From Croceimicrobium sp965228705 (GTDB lineage Bacteria; Bacteroidota; Bacteroidia; Flavobacteriales; Schleiferiaceae): a stretch of 64,000 nucleotides of DNA. Shown one piece after another: positions 17,668-26,365 of the stretch; the first letter of the stretch is position 1, and every line of letters begins with the position of its first letter. Where the stretch lies: positions 3,162,001 through 3,226,000 of the forward strand of contig NZ_OZ245832.1 in the NCBI RefSeq assembly GCF_965228705.1. Reading direction: 5' to 3'. A program made the translations under genes and the position numbers. The notes beneath the pieces were generated by a model. It made no database searches. It worked only from the letters and a program-made list of their open reading frames with translations, and had not been told where the DNA came from.

Positions 17668-18668
17668 AAACATTTTTTGTTGCAGCACTGCTCTTTTCTT
17701 TGACGGCTTGCGAACCGGAAGAGGAATTGCGACCCGGACTATTTGTGAGCGATCAAATTGGTCAGATGGATATGGTTTCAGCCGATGGTATTGACTATCA
17801 ATTTGAGGCCTATTTCGATTTGAGCAGCAATAGCATGAAGGCTAAAAACCGGCGCGATGCCTGGGATTTGGCTTTTTCGGCCGATCCACAAAACCCCAAT
17901 ATCTATGTGAATTCAGCCCAATTTATGCGCGTGGCGGCCACTGGTACCTTGAATTTTGATTCCACTTTTCAAGCCAGCGATTTTGATTTCGAGTTTGAAA
18001 GGGTTAATCGTTATTATAATCGAGGCTGGATGACTGATGCTTTGCAGGATCCACGGGGACAGGTTTTTTTGATAGATCGTGGCCAGGACTTACAAGGGCG
18101 TAAGCGCGGCTATTGCAAATTGCAAATTCAGGAATTCCGAAATGGATCCTATCAATTACGTTTCGCCAATTTGGATGGTACTAATTCTCAAAGCCTGAAT
18201 GTGGAAACCCAGGCGGATTATAATTATCAGTTTCTTAGTTTGGCTAATCCAGATAGCTTATTGAGCCTGGAGCCCCCCAAAGATCAATGGGATTTACATG
18301 TTTGTAAGTATATGGAGCGCCTTTGGGATGGCAGCGATACTCTGGACTATTCGGTAACGGGAGTCTTAATCAATTCAAAATGGGCTCGTGCCTATCGCGA
18401 TACGCTCTTAAGTGCAGATTCCACCCTAAGCTTTGGAGACATCAAAGCCAGTGATATACAACATCATCAACTCAAAGCTCAAACCGAAGCAATTGGCCAC
18501 GAGTGGAAATACTATGATTTGGATGAAGGAACCTATTTGGTTCGCAATCGTTGGATCTACTTCATCGAAGATGCTGAAGGTACCATTTACCGCCTGCGCT
18601 TTATTGGCTTTTATGGTGCCGAAGGACAAAAAGGAAATGTAAGCTTTGAGTATTTGCCTTTGGAATAA
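17652..18668 (+). CDS. HmuY family heme-binding lipoprotein
   Basis: The ATG at 17652 gives 338 aa with a lipoprotein signal (lipobox LTA-C). HmuY hallmarks are AWDLAFS, QWDLHVCKY, the Cys/Tyr/Trp-rich middle and a C-terminal strand pair around WIYFIEDAEGTIYRLRFIGF. It overlaps the receptor gene by 16 bases, so translation is coupled. As a second HmuY in the same cluster, this one is lipid-anchored while the first is T9SS-exported. The two could form a relay of free and anchored heme carriers (inference). The end is 3 bases from the end of the convergent lipoprotein gene. Confidence 0.8.
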   Translation: METRLKTFFVAALLFSLTACEPEEELRPGLFVSDQIGQMDMVSADGIDYQFEAYFDLSSNSMKAKNRRDAWDLAFSADPQNPNIYVNSAQFMRVAATGTLNFDSTFQASDFDFEFERVNRYYNRGWMTDALQDPRGQVFLIDRGQDLQGRKRGYCKLQIQEFRNGSYQLRFANLDGTNSQSLNVETQADYNYQFLSLANPDSLLSLEPPKDQWDLHVCKYMERLWDGSDTLDYSVTGVLINSKWARAYRDTLLSADSTLSFGDIKASDIQHHQLKAQTEAIGHEWKYYDLDEGTYLVRNRWIYFIEDAEGTIYRLRFIGFYGAEGQKGNVSFEYLPLE

Positions 18669-18671
18669 GAC

Positions 18672-19181
18672 CTATTTCTTAGTCAAATACACATCCAATA
18701 AAAGGTCCACCGTTCCAAAAGTGGTATCGTTCTGGTAGCGCGTGGTAGCTACTAAACTGGTCTCCGTTTTATTACTGATGTTATAGGTCATCGGCCCATA
18801 GGATGGATCGTCGATAATAAACTGAGTGTCGCTGGTATAGGTAACATCTCCGGTTCCGCCAACATTAATTGGCACCGGTAAGGTTTGTCCGAAGAGATTA
18901 ACCTCCATTGTGCTGCTTACCTGATAATCTACGGTTTTGTTGCGTGCATCGAAATTGTAGTTACCCGAAGTATTGGTGCCCGTACCCGCAAGTGGGATGG
19001 TCCCTAAAACACCAGATTGCAAGGAGCCATTATAATCAGCTTGAGTTACCTCAAAGTCACCATTGAGGAAAGCGGCTAAGCCGGTTAAAGGCGCTTGACT
19101 GCTGCTGCCATCATCTTTCTTGCGACAAGCTGCAAAAGCCAAACTCAAAACCAATACTCCAATAATGCCGATGTTTTTCAT
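18672..19181 (-). CDS. Small lipoprotein, paralogue of the one at 21608-22111
   Basis: The 169-aa protein has a lipoprotein signal (FAA-C). The mature domain is beta-rich and lipocalin-like in size, with FLNGDFEVTQADYNG, TMEVNLFGQTLPVPINVGG and FIIDDPSYGPMTYNI. These line up with equivalents in the lipoprotein at 21608-22111 (YLNGRFNLGKIYYEG, YIQLSVLGQAVDIPLEVG, FVIEDPKLGIMRYVL), so the two are duplicates. Function is unknown; the fold resembles lipid- or heme-carrier lipoproteins only in a general way. It lies divergent to the outer-membrane gene at 19276. Confidence 0.6.
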   Translation of the reverse strand: MKNIGIIGVLVLSLAFAACRKKDDGSSSQAPLTGLAAFLNGDFEVTQADYNGSLQSGVLGTIPLAGTGTNTSGNYNFDARNKTVDYQVSSTMEVNLFGQTLPVPINVGGTGDVTYTSDTQFIIDDPSYGPMTYNISNKTETSLVATTRYQNDTTFGTVDLLLDVYLTKK

Positions 19182-19275
19182 AACTGTAGGGATCAGAACT
19201 CAAATGTATTAATTCGCGGGAATGTCAAAACAGGTTCAATATGAATAATTTTTATCTTCGCTTTAAATCTTTGCT

Positions 19276-19980
19276 TTGACACGGAACTGTCTATTAATCT
19301 TAGTACTTACCTTGAGCTTTTCTTGGCAAACATTTGCGCAAAATGCGGATTCTGCGACCGCAAAGCCTCAAGCTGTAATGTTTAACAAAGGCTGGGGTTT
19401 AGGCTTTGGAGCAGGTCTAAAAGGACTAACTGCACAAGTTTCGTATCATTTTATTCCCGAATTAAGCGTGAGAGCAGAGCTCAGTGGAATTCGAGTGGAA
19501 GATCTTACTTTGGATATTGATTTTAGCGGCCAAACATTACGTACCATAGGTAATTTAGACTTGTTGAATACTGCTCTGGTATTAGATTATTTTCCTAATT
19601 ACGAAGCTTCTTCTTTTCATTTTTTCGCGGGTATTAGTTATGCTTTTACTAATCGAATGCAGGGGAGAGGACTGTACCCGGAGGCCGTGGAGTATGGAGA
19701 GCTCAATTTCGAGGGCGAAGAAATAGGATATGTTGATGTCCAGATTCTTCCTGCTAAATGGATGCCTCAATTCGGGGTGGCTTTTGGCCGGAGCAGGCCC
19801 AAACGAAGAGCTGGTTTACGTCTTGAAGTAGGGACCTATTATTGGGGCGCCCCCAAGGTTCAAATGGAGGCGACCCGCATGCTTGAAAATACGGCACAGG
19901 AAGCCGACAAATTGGAAAATAATTTAAGTGCATACCGTTGGTGGCCTTTCCTTAACCTGGCTTTAAACTTTCGACTATGA
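19276..19980 (+). CDS. Outer-membrane beta-barrel protein (PorT/OmpW-size)
   Basis: The 234-aa protein starts at a TTG. No ATG fits, because the next Met (residue 35) would remove the clear signal peptide (ending TFAQ), and an in-frame stop lies 4 codons upstream. The mature part alternates aromatic and glycine strands (GWGLGFGAGLKGLTAQVSYHF, HFFAGISYAF, WPFLNLALNFRL) and ends with an aromatic-Arg-Leu signal typical of a small outer-membrane barrel. The ATG of the next lipoprotein overlaps its stop (ATGA), so the two products probably work together. Cargo is unknown. Confidence 0.65.
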   Translation: MTRNCLLILVLTLSFSWQTFAQNADSATAKPQAVMFNKGWGLGFGAGLKGLTAQVSYHFIPELSVRAELSGIRVEDLTLDIDFSGQTLRTIGNLDLLNTALVLDYFPNYEASSFHFFAGISYAFTNRMQGRGLYPEAVEYGELNFEGEEIGYVDVQILPAKWMPQFGVAFGRSRPKRRAGLRLEVGTYYWGAPKVQMEATRMLENTAQEADKLENNLSAYRWWPFLNLALNFRL

Positions 19981-21611
19981 CATTGCGTCCATTTTTTGCC
20001 TTAATTCTTTTAGTTGGTTTTACGGCCTGTAAGAACCCTACAGATGACGTGGTGGTCCATATTAGCCCCGACTTTTATGATTATGCCATTAGTATCCAAT
20101 TGTGCGATCTTAGTGCTCCCAATCAGGTGTTAAATAGTAATGCACAGTTTAGCCTTAGTGGTGCCGATGCTGGCGAAGTGTATGTGATTGACGGTTCACG
20201 TAATTATCAATTTAACCGGGGAGAAGTAGCCCTAATTTTAAATCGATTGGTTTTGGAACCCCAAACAGATCATCCGGTTGGTTTCACCCTGCAGGTTGAT
20301 GCTGATGGATTTCGTCCGAAAACTTTCTACATACAGGTGGATGAAGAGGAATATTTTTCCCAGGAAATCATCTACCTCTTACCCGATAATCCCAATATGA
20401 ATGGTTTGGGAACACAGAGCTCGATGGCCAGTCTAAATAATAATGCTAGTCTAGCTGATGAAATTCGATTTGATTTTAATACCCAAAGTGATACTCTGCC
20501 AGCCAGTTTTAGCCTGGCTCTGGATTCAGGAGTTACCTTTTTGGATCGCGAAGGAAACAGCATTAGTGGCACTTCTTTGGATGTTGAGATTTTGGGGTTT
20601 GATACTTACAGTGATAATAGTACGCTCTCCCTACCCGGTAGTTCTCTTATTCAGGATATGGAAATAAACGGTAGGGTAACCCGCAGTTTTATTGGTCCTA
20701 TGCCTCGCTTGGATATTAACCTTTCGGTGGATGGGAAAGAAGTGAAATACCTGCAAGGAGGAACTCTCTTTACCCGAATGAACATCCCAGAGGTAACAAA
20801 TCCCTTTACTTTAACCACCTATGCAGAAGGGGACTCAATCGATGTGATTTCCTTTGATGAAAAAGATCAATTCTGGAAATACCTTGGGACTGAAGTGGTT
20901 CAGAAAGATTCAGCTGGCAAGTTTATTAGTGTAGAGCTGGATAATTTCTCATCCAAGAGTTTTACCAATGTGGCCAATAATCAGGCCGACTTGCACATTA
21001 AAGTGAAGACTTCCGGGCACATCATGCTATATAACGACTTTAAAGCAGAGTTTACCGGTAATGATGGAACCTATAGTAAGCTTCTAAACCGCACAGCTAA
21101 TGCGGCTTTTGATATCAAACTAGATCCAGGATTGATTCTGTATGCTCGGGTTAATCCAACTGTAGCTTTTATGGAGGTGCTTACAGGGAGTGGAATTTTT
21201 AGCAGTAGAAATCCGGCCGGAAGTGGCAATAGCATCAGTGTTCAATGGAATAGTACCAGCGATACTGTAGTATATACTCTGGAACCAACATCTGATGTCT
21301 TTGTAGGATATTATAATGCCTTTTGTGCGAATCAACCGAATGTCTTACTGTATCCTCCAGTAGGTACTAAGGTATATGTTAAAGAAGCAGGTGCAGCTGA
21401 TTATCCATTAGCCCCGGTACATATCGTAACCAAGGAGAATAAAAATTCTTTACGATTTGAAACTACCGCGGTGGAGGATGGGAAGTACTACGATGTGAAA
21501 ATCACCTATTCTGGCGAGGATGTGGCGGAGCGCTTGAACATCCTGGCAAAGTATGGAGAGACCATCGAGGTGGAGATTCCAAGCAAAGACTGCGACGCCT
21601 TGGGTATTTAA
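19977..21611 (+). CDS. Large lipoprotein of unknown function coupled to the barrel protein
   Basis: The 544-aa protein has lipobox FTA-C. The mature part is beta-rich, with many Asn/Asp/Ser residues and few motifs. Residues about 25-130 look like an Ig/cadherin-type module (GFTLQVDADGFRPKTFYIQV), followed by a long region without a recognised family. Start ATG is embedded in the stop of the barrel gene (ATGA). The end interleaves with the stop of the convergent lipoprotein (TTAA at 21608-21611). Presumably it sits in the outer membrane and partners the barrel protein. I do not recognise the family. Confidence 0.6.
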   Translation: MTLRPFFALILLVGFTACKNPTDDVVVHISPDFYDYAISIQLCDLSAPNQVLNSNAQFSLSGADAGEVYVIDGSRNYQFNRGEVALILNRLVLEPQTDHPVGFTLQVDADGFRPKTFYIQVDEEEYFSQEIIYLLPDNPNMNGLGTQSSMASLNNNASLADEIRFDFNTQSDTLPASFSLALDSGVTFLDREGNSISGTSLDVEILGFDTYSDNSTLSLPGSSLIQDMEINGRVTRSFIGPMPRLDINLSVDGKEVKYLQGGTLFTRMNIPEVTNPFTLTTYAEGDSIDVISFDEKDQFWKYLGTEVVQKDSAGKFISVELDNFSSKSFTNVANNQADLHIKVKTSGHIMLYNDFKAEFTGNDGTYSKLLNRTANAAFDIKLDPGLILYARVNPTVAFMEVLTGSGIFSSRNPAGSGNSISVQWNSTSDTVVYTLEPTSDVFVGYYNAFCANQPNVLLYPPVGTKVYVKEAGAADYPLAPVHIVTKENKNSLRFETTAVEDGKYYDVKITYSGEDVAERLNILAKYGETIEVEIPSKDCDALGI

Positions 21612-22111
21612 GGCTTATACAAGTAAATTTCCAAATCAAGATCTAAAATAAAGCCAACGGTATCATCTTCATAGGAGGTGTGTAATCGGCAACTATCAGC
21701 CCATTGTTTACCCAGTACGTAACGCATGATGCCTAGTTTAGGATCTTCAATTACAAAGGAAGTGTCGCTATCGTAAACCACAGAAATGCTGTCTCCAACC
21801 TCTAAGGGAATATCAACAGCCTGCCCTAAAACACTTAGTTGTATGTAGGTGTTTAGAGAATAGTCAAGCATGGATTTATCTGCATAAAGGTGATAATACC
21901 CATGTGTACTATCACCAAAAGCACTTAAATTCTCTGTTCCCAAGGGGCTGCGTACCTCTCCCTCATAATAGATTTTACCCAAATTGAAACGCCCGTTCAG
22001 ATATTGCGCTATCGGGGGTATGGCTTTGTTTTGACTGATTGGGCTTGTTTCTTCTTTTTTACAAGCGAGGAACAATACTAATATAGCCAAGGAGCTAAAT
22101 GATTTTTTCAT
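21608..22111 (-). CDS. Small lipoprotein, paralogue of the one at 18672-19181
   Basis: The 167-aa protein has lipobox FLA-C. Conserved blocks shared with the 18672-19181 protein (listed there) occur in the same order over the full length, with a similar C-terminal strand (DLDLEIYLYKP against DLLLDVYLTKK). Both copies are on the minus strand and enclose the plus-strand barrel/lipoprotein pair. This arrangement suggests duplication with insertion, or a four-gene functional unit. Confidence 0.6.
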   Translation of the reverse strand: MKKSFSSLAILVLFLACKKEETSPISQNKAIPPIAQYLNGRFNLGKIYYEGEVRSPLGTENLSAFGDSTHGYYHLYADKSMLDYSLNTYIQLSVLGQAVDIPLEVGDSISVVYDSDTSFVIEDPKLGIMRYVLGKQWADSCRLHTSYEDDTVGFILDLDLEIYLYKP

Positions 22112-22137
22112 AGGAGGGTATTCACCGGCAGCGCAAA

Positions 22138-23388
22138 TTAGCTATTTCCTTCGCCTTTGCTACTTCCTTTCCTTAATTCCAATACGGTAATTTCCGGCCA
22201 AATACCCACTCTTCCGGGGAAGGCTAAAAATCCAAAACCACGGTTTACATAGAGGTAACGACCGGCATCTTCATAGAGGCCAGCCCATTTGGGGTAGCGG
22301 TATTTAACCGGACTCCACCGGAAGAAGCCAGGGATCTCGATGCCAAACTGCATACCATGCGTATGACCACTTAAGGTAAGGGACATTTTCTTGGGATGCT
22401 TTTTTACCACTTCATCAAAATGCGAAGGGTCATGGGACATCAGGATGTGAAAGTCTTGATCAGAAGTGTCTTTAAGAGCCAGTTCTAAATCGCCATGTTG
22501 GGCAAAACCCTTACCCCAGTTTTCAACTCCCACCAGGCGGATGCGCTCCCCATCTTTTTCGATCACTCGATTTTCATTGCGAAGTAAATCAAAACCAATA
22601 TCAGCATGGGTGCGATAGAGCTTTTGCATATTGGCTTCTTTAGCTTCGGCTGAGGGCCAGTTTACATAATCGCCATAATCGTGATTTCCTAATATGGAGA
22701 ACTTACCCATGGGCGCACTAAGGCGGGAAAACACTTCTTTCCAGGGTTCCATTTCATCCGCCACATTATTTACTAGATCGCCCGTAAATAATAGGAGGTC
22801 ACTTTTTTGCTGATTGATGAGATCAATACCATAGGCGATCTTTTCAGGATTATCAAAACTACCGCTGTGTACATCCGAAATTTGCGTCAGGCGGAAGCCG
22901 TCAAAGGCATCGGGTAAATCCGGGAAGAAGAGGGTCTTCTTAATAACCCGATAATTGTATTTCCCTTTAAAGATGCCGTGTAAGATTCCGGCAAAGGGAA
23001 TAGCGGCCAAAGCCAGGGCCATCTGACTTACAAACTTTCGGCGTGAAGCAATAAAAGGTTCTCCTTCTGTAGAGCTAATAATTTTCCCGCTAATCCCTAC
23101 GATGATGCGCACAATATCCTCAATGAGAAGGGGAGCACTAATAATTAGTTTGGGCACAAAGAGCAGGACGAAGCTACCCATGAAAACTTTGAAGAGAGGA
23201 TGTTGCGGCCCGGCGGAGCGATCGAAATTGATGATCACCAGCACCAGTAAAACCAAAAAGGCAATGGATAAACCCCAGTATACATATCGCCCCCAAACTT
23301 GATCTTTGGTAAGGGTGCGTACCGCTTGATAAGCGTAAATATCAACCACGCTCATAAGGAGCACGGGGATTAAAATTCGAAAGAGCAC
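22138..23388 (-). CDS. Membrane-anchored calcineurin-like metallophosphoesterase
   Basis: The 416-aa protein starts at GTG 23388; an ATG 11 codons in is an alternative. Three to four hydrophobic segments (about residues 1-90) precede a cytoplasmic or periplasmic linker, another hydrophobic stretch near 123-140 and the catalytic domain. Metal motifs are in order: SDVHSGSFDN, TGDLVNN, GNHDYGDY, MSHDPSH and SGHTHGMQFG. This is the YaeI/YkuE type of metallophosphoesterase, whose known members act on phospholipid-derived substrates such as UDP-diacylglucosamine; the actual substrate here is unknown. It is divergent from polA with about 95 bp between starts. Confidence 0.85.
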   Translation of the reverse strand: MLFRILIPVLLMSVVDIYAYQAVRTLTKDQVWGRYVYWGLSIAFLVLLVLVIINFDRSAGPQHPLFKVFMGSFVLLFVPKLIISAPLLIEDIVRIIVGISGKIISSTEGEPFIASRRKFVSQMALALAAIPFAGILHGIFKGKYNYRVIKKTLFFPDLPDAFDGFRLTQISDVHSGSFDNPEKIAYGIDLINQQKSDLLLFTGDLVNNVADEMEPWKEVFSRLSAPMGKFSILGNHDYGDYVNWPSAEAKEANMQKLYRTHADIGFDLLRNENRVIEKDGERIRLVGVENWGKGFAQHGDLELALKDTSDQDFHILMSHDPSHFDEVVKKHPKKMSLTLSGHTHGMQFGIEIPGFFRWSPVKYRYPKWAGLYEDAGRYLYVNRGFGFLAFPGRVGIWPEITVLELRKGSSKGEGNS

Positions 23389-23483
23389 AGAATAAATTTT
23401 TAGGTCTAACCCATCATTCCGAAAAAAGATCAGGGTCTTGATTGAATAATGCTAATTTAGGGCGTCTTAAAAGAATTTTCCAA

Positions 23484-26285
23484 ATGTCTGATTCTAAGCC
23501 TACCCTTTATTTATTGGATGCCTATGCTTTGATTTACCGGGCTTATTTTGCCTTTGTAAATAATCCGCGCATCAGCTCCAAGGGTCTGGATACCTCGGCC
23601 ATCTTCGGCTTTACCGTAACGCTGCTCGAAATTCTCGAAAAAAAGAATCCCTCGCATATTGCTATTGTTTATGATACGCCTCAACCAACAGTTCGCCATA
23701 TTGAGTATCCGGAGTACAAAGCACAACGCGATGAGACCCCAGAAGGTATTAAGGTAGCCTTTCCTTATATCCGCAAAGTAGCGGAGGCTTTTCGCATTCC
23801 CTTTTTAGGCGTAGATGGCTATGAAGCCGATGATGTAATTGGCACCCTGGCTAAGCAAGCCGAACAAAAGGGCTATGAGGTGTATATGATGACACCCGAT
23901 AAGGATTTCGGACAATTGGTTTCGGAAAACATCTTTATGTACCGTCCGGGTCGCAGTGGCAATCCACCGGAAATTTGGGGGGTGCCGGAAGTTTGCGAAA
24001 AATTTGACATTGAGAATGTAGATCAGATAGTAGACTATCTGGGCATGATGGGTGATGCGGTAGATAATATCCCGGGAATACCCGGAGTGGGACCTAAAAC
24101 AGCTTCCAAGCTTCTAAAGCAGTACGGAAGTATGGAAGGTATGTATGAGCATGCAGAGGAGATTAAAGGAAAATTGGGCGAAAAAATTCGCGACAATCAA
24201 GAACAAGCATTGTTATCCAAGAAATTGGCCCGCATCTTAATTGATGCCCCCATTGAGTTTCATGAAGGTGACTTTAAGAAAGATCCGGCCGATGAAGAGC
24301 TTATCAAAGAGCTTTTTAGTGAATTGGAATTCCGTACCCTCTCCAAAAGGGTTTTAGGTGAAAGCATCAGCCCTAGCGCATCCGCCCCTAAGGCCAAAGC
24401 GAAAGCAGATGCCAGTGGTCAAACCGATTTATTTGCGCAGGTGCCCACGGAACAGCCCGAGTCGGATGCTGGTGACGGTCCGCGGAACTTATCCAATACG
24501 GAGCATTTGTACCAATTGGTAACGCATCCCAAGGAACGGAAAGAATTATTGGCCAATCTGCTTAAGCAAGAAGCGGTGTGTTTTGATACCGAAACCACTT
24601 CCATCGATGTGCGGGAAGCCGAATTGGTGGGATTAGCCCTGAGCTATCGTCCTGGCTTTGCTTATTATGTGCATCTGCCGGAAGGCGAGCAGCAAGCGAT
24701 TATTGATGAGTTCCGACCTTTCTTTGAAAACGAAGAAATTGAGAAGATTGGTCAGAACCTGAAATACGATATCTCGGTTTTATCCAATTACAATATTGAG
24801 GTGCAAGGCCCCATTTTCGATACCATGCTGGCACATTATCTTATTAATCCGGATATGCGTCACAATATGGATATCATGGCCGAAACCTATTTGGCTTACG
24901 AAACCCAGTCTATCGAGGAATTAATAGGCAAGAAGGGTAAGAATCAGAAGACCATGCGTCAGGTGGAGCCCGAGAAGGTGGCGGAATATGCTGGTGAGGA
25001 TGCAGATATTACCCTGCAATTAGCGGCCATTTTCAAAGAAAAATTGGGTGATGATTCTACGGCCAGAGTATTAAAGGATATCGAAACGCCTTTGGTGAAG
25101 GTGCTTTCTCATATGGAGATGGAAGGTATAAACCTGGATCGGGAGGCACTTAAAAAACTCTCGAATGAATTGGCGGAAGATATCCTCCGTTTGGACAAAG
25201 AAATTCATGATTTAGCCGGCAATAGCGAGTTTAATATAGCTTCACCCAAGCAATTGGGCGATGTCCTCTTTGCTGAAATGAAATTGCTGGATAAACCGAA
25301 GAAAACCAAATCCGGACAGTATTCTACCTCAGAAGATATTCTGCAAGAATTGGCCGGGGAGCATGAGATAGCGCAGAAGATTTTGGATTATCGCCAAAGT
25401 GTTAAACTGAAGAGTACTTATGTAGATGCCTTGCCCGAAATGGTGAGTCCGGTAACCCAGCGTTTGCATACCAGTTTCAATCAGGCGGTAGCAGCCACGG
25501 GGCGATTAAGTAGCAATAATCCCAATTTGCAGAATATTCCGATCCGCACCGAAAGAGGTAAAGAAGTTCGTAAGGCCTTTATTCCTCGCGACGACAATCA
25601 TGTGATTTTAGCGGCGGATTACAGTCAGATCGAATTGCGCTTAATCGCAGAATTGAGTGAGGAAAAAACCATGATGGAGGCTTTCATCAATGGGGAAGAT
25701 ATTCATGCGGCCACCGCAGCTAAAGTCTTTGGGGTTTCTTTGGAGGATGTTACACGCGAAATGCGAAGTAATGCCAAGACGGTGAACTTTGGAATCATCT
25801 ATGGTGTAAGTGCCTTTGGCTTAAGTCAGCAAACCAGTTTAAGTCGCGGCGAAGCTTCGGATATTATCAAATCCTATTTCCGCACGTATCCCGGCATTCA
25901 GGATTATATCGAATCCCAGAAAGAATTGGCGCGTCAGCAAGGATATGTAGAAACCATGCTGGGTCGTCGTCGCTATTTAAAAGACATTAATAGTCGCAAT
26001 GCAGTAGTGCGCGGCCATGCGGAGCGCAATGCGGTAAATGCACCGATTCAGGGATCTGCGGCGGATATCATTAAAATCGCCATGATTAAGATTGATGCGG
26101 CTCTTAAGGATTATAAAACCCGCATGCTCTTGCAGGTGCATGATGAATTGGTATTTGATGCACCTAAGGAGGAATTGGAAACGGTGACGCCCATTATCAC
26201 CGATTTGATGCAAAATGCCATTGAAACCAAAGTACCATTGCTAGTAGAAAGTGGATTCGGTGCCAATTGGTTGGAGGCGCATTAA
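23484..26285 (+). CDS. polA: DNA polymerase I
   Basis: Start ATG 23484 (MSDSKPTLYLLDAYALIYRA) gives 933 aa; a TTG frame 14 codons upstream is not needed. The 5'-nuclease domain spans about residues 8-290 (DGYEADDVIGTLA, TPDKDFGQLV). The 3'-5' exonuclease (about 350-530) keeps its acidic residues (CFDTETTS, GQNLKYDISVL, YAGEDADITLQL), so proofreading is probably intact. The polymerase domain shows motif A (AADYSQIELR), the O helix (RSNAKTVNFGIIYG) and motif C (LLQVHDELVF). It acts in replication gap filling and excision repair. A shared bidirectional terminator follows. Confidence 0.97.
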   Translation: MSDSKPTLYLLDAYALIYRAYFAFVNNPRISSKGLDTSAIFGFTVTLLEILEKKNPSHIAIVYDTPQPTVRHIEYPEYKAQRDETPEGIKVAFPYIRKVAEAFRIPFLGVDGYEADDVIGTLAKQAEQKGYEVYMMTPDKDFGQLVSENIFMYRPGRSGNPPEIWGVPEVCEKFDIENVDQIVDYLGMMGDAVDNIPGIPGVGPKTASKLLKQYGSMEGMYEHAEEIKGKLGEKIRDNQEQALLSKKLARILIDAPIEFHEGDFKKDPADEELIKELFSELEFRTLSKRVLGESISPSASAPKAKAKADASGQTDLFAQVPTEQPESDAGDGPRNLSNTEHLYQLVTHPKERKELLANLLKQEAVCFDTETTSIDVREAELVGLALSYRPGFAYYVHLPEGEQQAIIDEFRPFFENEEIEKIGQNLKYDISVLSNYNIEVQGPIFDTMLAHYLINPDMRHNMDIMAETYLAYETQSIEELIGKKGKNQKTMRQVEPEKVAEYAGEDADITLQLAAIFKEKLGDDSTARVLKDIETPLVKVLSHMEMEGINLDREALKKLSNELAEDILRLDKEIHDLAGNSEFNIASPKQLGDVLFAEMKLLDKPKKTKSGQYSTSEDILQELAGEHEIAQKILDYRQSVKLKSTYVDALPEMVSPVTQRLHTSFNQAVAATGRLSSNNPNLQNIPIRTERGKEVRKAFIPRDDNHVILAADYSQIELRLIAELSEEKTMMEAFINGEDIHAATAAKVFGVSLEDVTREMRSNAKTVNFGIIYGVSAFGLSQQTSLSRGEASDIIKSYFRTYPGIQDYIESQKELARQQGYVETMLGRRRYLKDINSRNAVVRGHAERNAVNAPIQGSAADIIKIAMIKIDAALKDYKTRMLLQVHDELVFDAPKEELETVTPIITDLMQNAIETKVPLLVESGFGANWLEAH

Positions 26286-26310
26286 CAGGAATCTTATTTT
26301 AAAAGCATAA

Positions 26311-26345
26311 AAAAAGCCTTCTCAGTTGAACCGAGAAGGCTTTTT
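26311..26345. terminator. Bidirectional terminator between polA and the M43 protease gene
   Basis: A 13-bp perfect inverted repeat (26311-26323 with 26333-26345) has A and T tracts at the two ends and a 9-nt loop. It serves both converging genes. Confidence 0.9.
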
Positions 26346-26365
26346 ATGTTTTCAATATTCAAGGA

